From: Rotaria socialis
Lineage: Eukaryota; Rotifera; Eurotatoria; Philodinida; Philodinidae
Direction of reading: 5' to 3'
DNA: 64,000 nt
Assembly (NCBI GenBank): GCA_905331475.1
Contig: CAJNYU010003630.1
Span: 1 to 64,000, forward strand
The notes under the pieces: generated by a model
The model's database searches: none
What the model saw: only the letters and a program-made list of their open reading frames with translations
What the model was told of the DNA's origin: nothing
Program-made: the position numbers and the translations under genes
Shown: piece by piece, positions 58,886 to 64,000 of the stretch
How the letters are laid out: every line of letters starts with the position of its first letter
Position numbering within the stretch: position 1 is the first letter of the stretch

Positions 58886-61298
58886 TTGATGTTTAATACC
58901 TAACGCAGAATACAAAAGCTCAATATCATTTTTTTCTTCTTCTTATAAACAAAGAATTATATTCATAGGTGTTTCAAGCACAACCAATAATGATGAATAT
59001 GGTCAGGTGTCACTTGTATCCAACTATGTTCTGCAAGTATTACATCACAAATTTTTGACCATTATGATTTATGTTGCAGCATTGACTTTTCAAGAGCAAG
59101 ATTCAAATTATTGCGAAGACGTTCATACAATTTTTATGCACTATAATCAAATAGATGATAGTGCTAGATCTTGAATTTTTATGACAGGCAGAGAAGGCTA
59201 CTGTTTTTTTTCTGTAAAGAGAAACTTAGAGTGTTGTTTTTGTAATAGGGAAAGTCGCTCGTAGCACTATCACATAGAGTGCGCACTGATAAGAAAACAT
59301 GAGAAGTTGATAGATCTGATGATGGAAATGCAGATTGTTTATTCCCCCGAGGAAAATTATTTCGGATTCCTGCGCCAAAACTAGTTTAACATTTAGTTTC
59401 TATTCATATTTACCGTTTATTATATTCAAGAAAATCTATCACTGTTTTGTTTAATATTTATGTCAACCCACAAGGTTTTATCATAACCTAGAAAAATGAA
59501 TGATTTATATTGCTGGAGTGTATTCTTTAAAAGCATGATTTTTTCTCTCTGATTGTAATGTTTCAAATTCTCAACATGTTCTCTGATTACTGCAGCGAAC
59601 GTGCTTTTGCAGTCGTCCTATTTTAACACAATGTATAGCACCTAAAGAAGTATTGACTTGTTTTCATTTCTGTATGAAAGATATTTACAGAGAAAAAAGT
59701 TACACAACACATTCTTCGTTTAAATTATTTACATTGCATTACGAGAACTCTATGAAATTACTATCAGAGACTAACAATAGTAGCCTAACTTTTTCTTCCG
59801 ATCCATTAACGTAAAAATTTTAAATGATATACTCATAAACTAATGAAAACAAATAAAAATTTTCTTTCTTTTTCATGTGCTTGATTCATTGTTCCTATTT
59901 CTTTTTTCATTCTTGCCGAGGTCATAAGAGACAAATAAGAATTTCTGGCGACATAAAATAAGAAAAAAGAATTACAAAGTTCTGATGTATGGAATCGTAC
60001 TTCGATGATTATGAAGAACAGAAAACAAAGTGTTATCTTGATCTATATTGGTTGCCTAATCAATAATAGCGTCATTTTTGACGAGTTGATTGACCTGTCT
60101 TGATAATTGACTCTATATAATAATATAAAAAGTCAGCTTATTTAGCATGAAAATAATGTTTTGTCACTGTCTTTCTTTTTTTGACGTAGATAATTCAAAA
60201 AAGGAATGAAATAAAATAACTTGATAGGTTTTGCCAGACGGCTTTTTTAAATACTTCTTTTATACGACGGCAAAAAAATTATCAACGAGGCTGATAAATT
60301 AACTAGATCTTAATTATGCACGAGTCCAAACATTAATTATTTTATTTTAACGATATCACATACTGATAATAGCAAATAGATTCACTTGTGTTTTAATCAC
60401 ACATTGCAAGGTTCAGACAAAGACAAAAAATACATCAATTTCATTAAGTGACTAAGATTTTCTATATGGCAGGAAATTAACTACTCAGCTTTTTCTCTCT
60501 CCTCGTTTTGTTTTCTTTTACCGTATAAATCCAAAATATTTATGTGTTTCGCAGTTGTATGATGGCGGTTTTTCCGGTAGTAACTAACAACACCATATCG
60601 TTTTAGTACTATAGAAAAAAGCCTTTTTTAATGGTTGAACTATGGCTAGAAAAAGAATTCTTTTTTTCTATCACTTTTATTTCGGTCAATTTTTCTAGGC
60701 ATGAGAATACGCTTTTAAAGTCAAATTTATATGCAGAAAGTTTCATGCTACTAATAATTTTATTTCTGCGTGTAATGTTTAGAACGTCATATGAATTATC
60801 CTCAAAAGTATTTCTTCGAACGAAATTCACATAGTACAGCGTCAACAATCGATAGACTAGACGTCATCGATTCTATCTGAAAATAATTAAAATAGATCTA
60901 AAGAATCTTCACACATAATTTCGAGTTTCATATAGATCCAACATATTAAGAAAAAGAATTGCTATTGATTAGTTTCAACAGATTTTTTCTTTATTATTTT
61001 CTTTATGACATGTAAAAATGGATTATCGACTAATCTTCGCCAGACCAGAAAGAAAGCTAGAATTCGTCGAGTACTATCGATATAGATAATGCAAAGAGGC
61101 AACTAAGGAAGAGAGAGAGAATGTTGTTTCCCTGAGATTTCCTTTTTTCTGTTATTTACCATTGCATGCTCGGTCTTTCTCTAACTATTTGTGAAAGATT
61201 TGAAGAGTGTATTGTCATAGTTAAAATATAGACTTTACTAAAGCACACTTTTTCTTTCTAGTCATTAAACTAAATGAAGATTATTATTATTCATTCAA
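58886..61298. other. 2.4 kb intergenic, no gene seen
   Basis: It separates two divergently transcribed genes. It is AT-rich, with small opposing frames at 60609-60848 that mirror each other and have no domain. No tRNA, array or inverted-repeat element is recognised. Confidence 0.45.
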
Positions 61299-62410
61299 AT
61301 GCATATGGATATTAGCAAATACCTTTTGATTGTTATCGGATGTTTTGTCCGATCTAGTAAGTTGATTTTAATAGACGAAAAATAGATTTTGATAACAAAT
61401 CGACTCTTATCCAGGTTCTCAACTTTACTGTGTTCAATGTACAAGTTCTATTGAAATTAGCTCAAGTAGCTGGGATCATTCCTGTTTAGATGGCAATTTA
61501 ACACCATTATTATGCGTAGATCAAAATAATAAGTCAGAATCAATTTCTCCACTGTGTATGTCTGCTGTTTATACAATCAATAAACGAGCGGGTGCGTGTA
61601 AGCTTTTATCAATATCGCTTATTCATCATAAGTCAATAGAATTGTAGTTCTATGTAAATATTAAAATTGAGAGATTAACAGAATCTTTTGTTTTTGCATT
61701 AGTACGCATTAAGCGTAAGTTCGAAAGAAAGACAAATGATTGATCTTTACTTTAATGAACTCGTTGTTGATCTTTTTAATGAATTCCTGCATTTGAAGAT
61801 ACTGATTTTGTTGTTTATGGATGCCTAGATCATTCTGTTTAGTATTCGTGTCTCATCGAATCTATCAATGTTATTGCCGAATGAAATGATATTTTTGTTT
61901 TATTAATACATTTTGCTTTTCTGATGTATGAGCGAATAAATCAGAATATTGATTATTGTACAAAGAGTGATCTATAATTAAGTGGCTTAGATTTTTTTTT
62001 CTGTCTTCGAGCCATTCTACAGTTCTAATGAAAATTTAACAAATGAATTCTGCATGCTACTGTGCATATTAGAGATAACAGAAAAAATAATGTGAATTTC
62101 TTAATATCCTCCAAGGTTAGCTTTCTTGACATTTTTTTAAATTCTAGTTATTCAAATCACCCGCGGTTGTACAGCAGCGCGTACGATTCAACATGACTGT
62201 GATCCGGTTATATCATACGCAGATATGGAGAAAACAGACAGTTTTTATTGTAAACAGTTGTGTTACCATGATGGTTGTAATATACATGGAATTGAAGCAA
62301 TTATATCGATCGGCAATAGTTTATTAAAAAATAAAATTCTATTATTGAATTTTGTTTCTCTCTTATATTTATTGTGGTTTCAATCCAATATGTTGTTCTC
62401 ATGGAATTAG
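61299..62410 (+). CDS. Ly6/uPAR-like, probably GPI-anchored protein
   Basis: Three exons, 61299-61356, 61415-61591 and 62148-62410, give 165 residues. A short hydrophobic leader (KYLLIVIGCFVRSSS) is followed by LYCVQCTSS, CLDGN, LLCVD, LCMSAVYTI, ITRGCTAARTIQHDC, FYCKQLCYHDGCN. This is the C-x2-C...C..DGCN spacing of three-finger Ly6/uPAR domains. The C-terminus is hydrophobic (NKILLLNFVSLLYLLWF), as needed for GPI attachment, so the protein should sit on the outer face of the plasma membrane. Ligand and role are unknown. Intron 2 is long (556 bp) and holds a possible 12 nt in-frame micro-exon at 61703-61714, flanked by TTAG and GTAAGT. The start could also be the second ATG, six bases further on. 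Confidence 0.75.
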
Positions 62411-64000
62411 ATTAATGAAAAATATTGCAAAATGAATTAATGTGGTGTTTTGCTGGAAAATGATTTTGCTTTATTACTATGATATTGAACTGTATATAGT
62501 CATACTTGATTTTTGTATTTGTAGTATGCAAAAGAAAACAAGCGAAAGCATTTACTATTTATTGATCTTGTATTCTTAATTAGACGAAACAAAACATCAT
62601 TTTCATATCTAATAAATTTTGGCAAAACTTTGTTAAAATGTTTACGAATTATCTTATTCAAAGGCGAACATTTTTCAGTTACTTCCTTGATTTTAGTTAA
62701 TTTATTCTATGATCCACATCGATCATATTGTTCTGTCTGGCATAAACACAAAGCTTTTTATTTTGCATCAATAATTGGTTGAAATAAATGCGCTATTAAT
62801 CTTTCTATATATATATATATATATCTCAGTGTGATTTAACAGATCGACCAGATTTATACGAAAGCAAAAAAAACAACTGTTGACATAAGATCTTATAAAT
62901 ATACATAGAGCAAACACGTAGAGGATTTAATTTATTCAAGAAAAACTTCTGATTATTAGTTCTAGCGCTAGAGTTCATTAAATTATTTGAAAAAAAAAAC
63001 AAGATGAAAATACGAATTAGAAATGTTTAATTATGTCATCGTAAATTAACCTATCTGTTATTCAAAATTGTGGAAAGTCAAATTTTCATTTGGAAAAAAA
63101 ATATATACAAATAAGTTGTTTGTATCGACATGAACTCTGGGAAGTCTTTTTTAGCACATAGCTATCAGCGGAAAGAAAACAGAAAAATAAAATTTTATCT
63201 TGTCGAAAAGTTATACGAAGTGCTTTATCTTTTTCGCTCGTCTTAACTGTGAGTTGCTAATAAATTTAGTTATCATGATCTGATTAAAACATAAAATTGC
63301 ACTTAGCGAATGGCATATGTTTTCTTCTAATTCAATTGGACATCTGTCAAAAAGCATCGCTTCGTTTATATTAGCTCTCGATCACTGGTAAAATGTGAAC
63401 TAAGATTCTTTTTGTTTTCAATAATAGAAATATTGACTTAGATTGCTGCGTTGTTGATAATCTTTAAGCATAACAAGAAAAGGCAATGACCTTCGGTTCA
63501 TGTAATTTCGTTTCTTTATAATACTATGAGAAGTGCCTAAAAACCTTAGAAAGGAAATTAAAACCTATTCAGTTAGTAGGAAAAAAATGAATACACTTTA
63601 CAACATCATGACACATGTCTATAGAGGTATTCATGGAATTAGTTATTAGTATTCAATAATGATAACACAAAATTTGATGATGTTTACAGAATACATGAGC
63701 AGTTCTCGATCAAATAAATGATTTTTATTGTCTAAATAATAACATAATTATATTAGCATATAATTTTGTTTTAATAGTAGTCAATGTGGCAAGAATATAG
63801 ATGATCAAATATGGCAGACAAGGAATTATTGCATTGGAAAACATAATTATCTAGCATTTTTTAAGTCTATTTCATTTTGTTTTTATTAATAAAATATTAG
63901 TGCAACAAGAGGCAAACAACATGATGATCTACTAAACGATCAAATTGAGAGAAAGAGGTAGGTGACAATCAATGATTGGTGCTAAGTACATATTAACTTT
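62411..64000. other. Intergenic to window end; (TA)n at 62807-62825
   Basis: No gene or repeat family is recognised except an alternating TA microsatellite at about 62807-62825. AT-rich with homopolymer runs. Confidence 0.45.

Overview
This AT-rich window looks like nuclear DNA of a small metazoan, most probably a bdelloid rotifer. The genes are compact, with many short GT-AG introns (often 50-70 bp). The gene set is animal: TAF1, macroH2A, four-repeat MBT protein, monoamine oxidase, sphingosine kinase and a Ly6-like protein. There is also an intronless F-box gene and a small secreted CCD/GDG cysteine family of the kind I associate with bdelloids. The assignment to a class is inference. No bacterial or plasmid features were seen. 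All exon maps were made by hand from splice consensus and reading-frame continuity.

Layout. Positions 1-7.6 kb are gene-poor and full of short palindromic repeats. Positions 7.6-13.4 kb hold a decayed minus-strand non-LTR retrotransposon (CCHC-type ORF1; endonuclease plus reverse transcriptase ORF2) with two other repeat elements nested in it. Positions 13.4-20 kb are non-coding except for a 1.3 kb foldback element with ~500 bp arms and a tRNA-like gene. From 20.7 kb the window becomes genic: a type II membrane protein (20.7-21.8), an F-box protein (22.8-24.4) tail to tail with an unknown basic protein (24.5-25.0), and a 65-residue protein with a CDCA3/Tome-1-like motif (26.8-27.1). Then come TAF1 in 27 exons (28.9-38.1) and, 130 bp downstream, a monoamine oxidase (38.2-39.8). 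After a repeat-bearing gap come a four-MBT chromatin reader (44.9-47.4), a small secreted-protein gene with an in-frame stop (49.2-49.6, minus), histone macroH2A (50.2-51.7), sphingosine kinase (51.9-54.2), a secreted GH65-type glycosidase on the minus strand (54.5-58.9) and a Ly6/uPAR-like protein (61.3-62.4).

How it fits together. Several genes act in chromatin and transcription (TAF1, MBT protein, macroH2A), but nothing in the sequence shows that they are co-regulated. Two same-strand pairs, TAF1-MAO and macroH2A-SphK, are only 130 and 243 bp apart. In each, a 3' splice-site-like sequence lies just before the downstream ATG, which would fit spliced-leader trans-splicing of operon-like units. 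The most unusual non-genic signal is a recurring class of small foldback elements. Each has its own short word (ACTTGAAGTA, CCCTGGGGA, GACTAGTC, GTTTCCGG, GGGTGTGGG) repeated degenerately and in both orientations between complementary ends.
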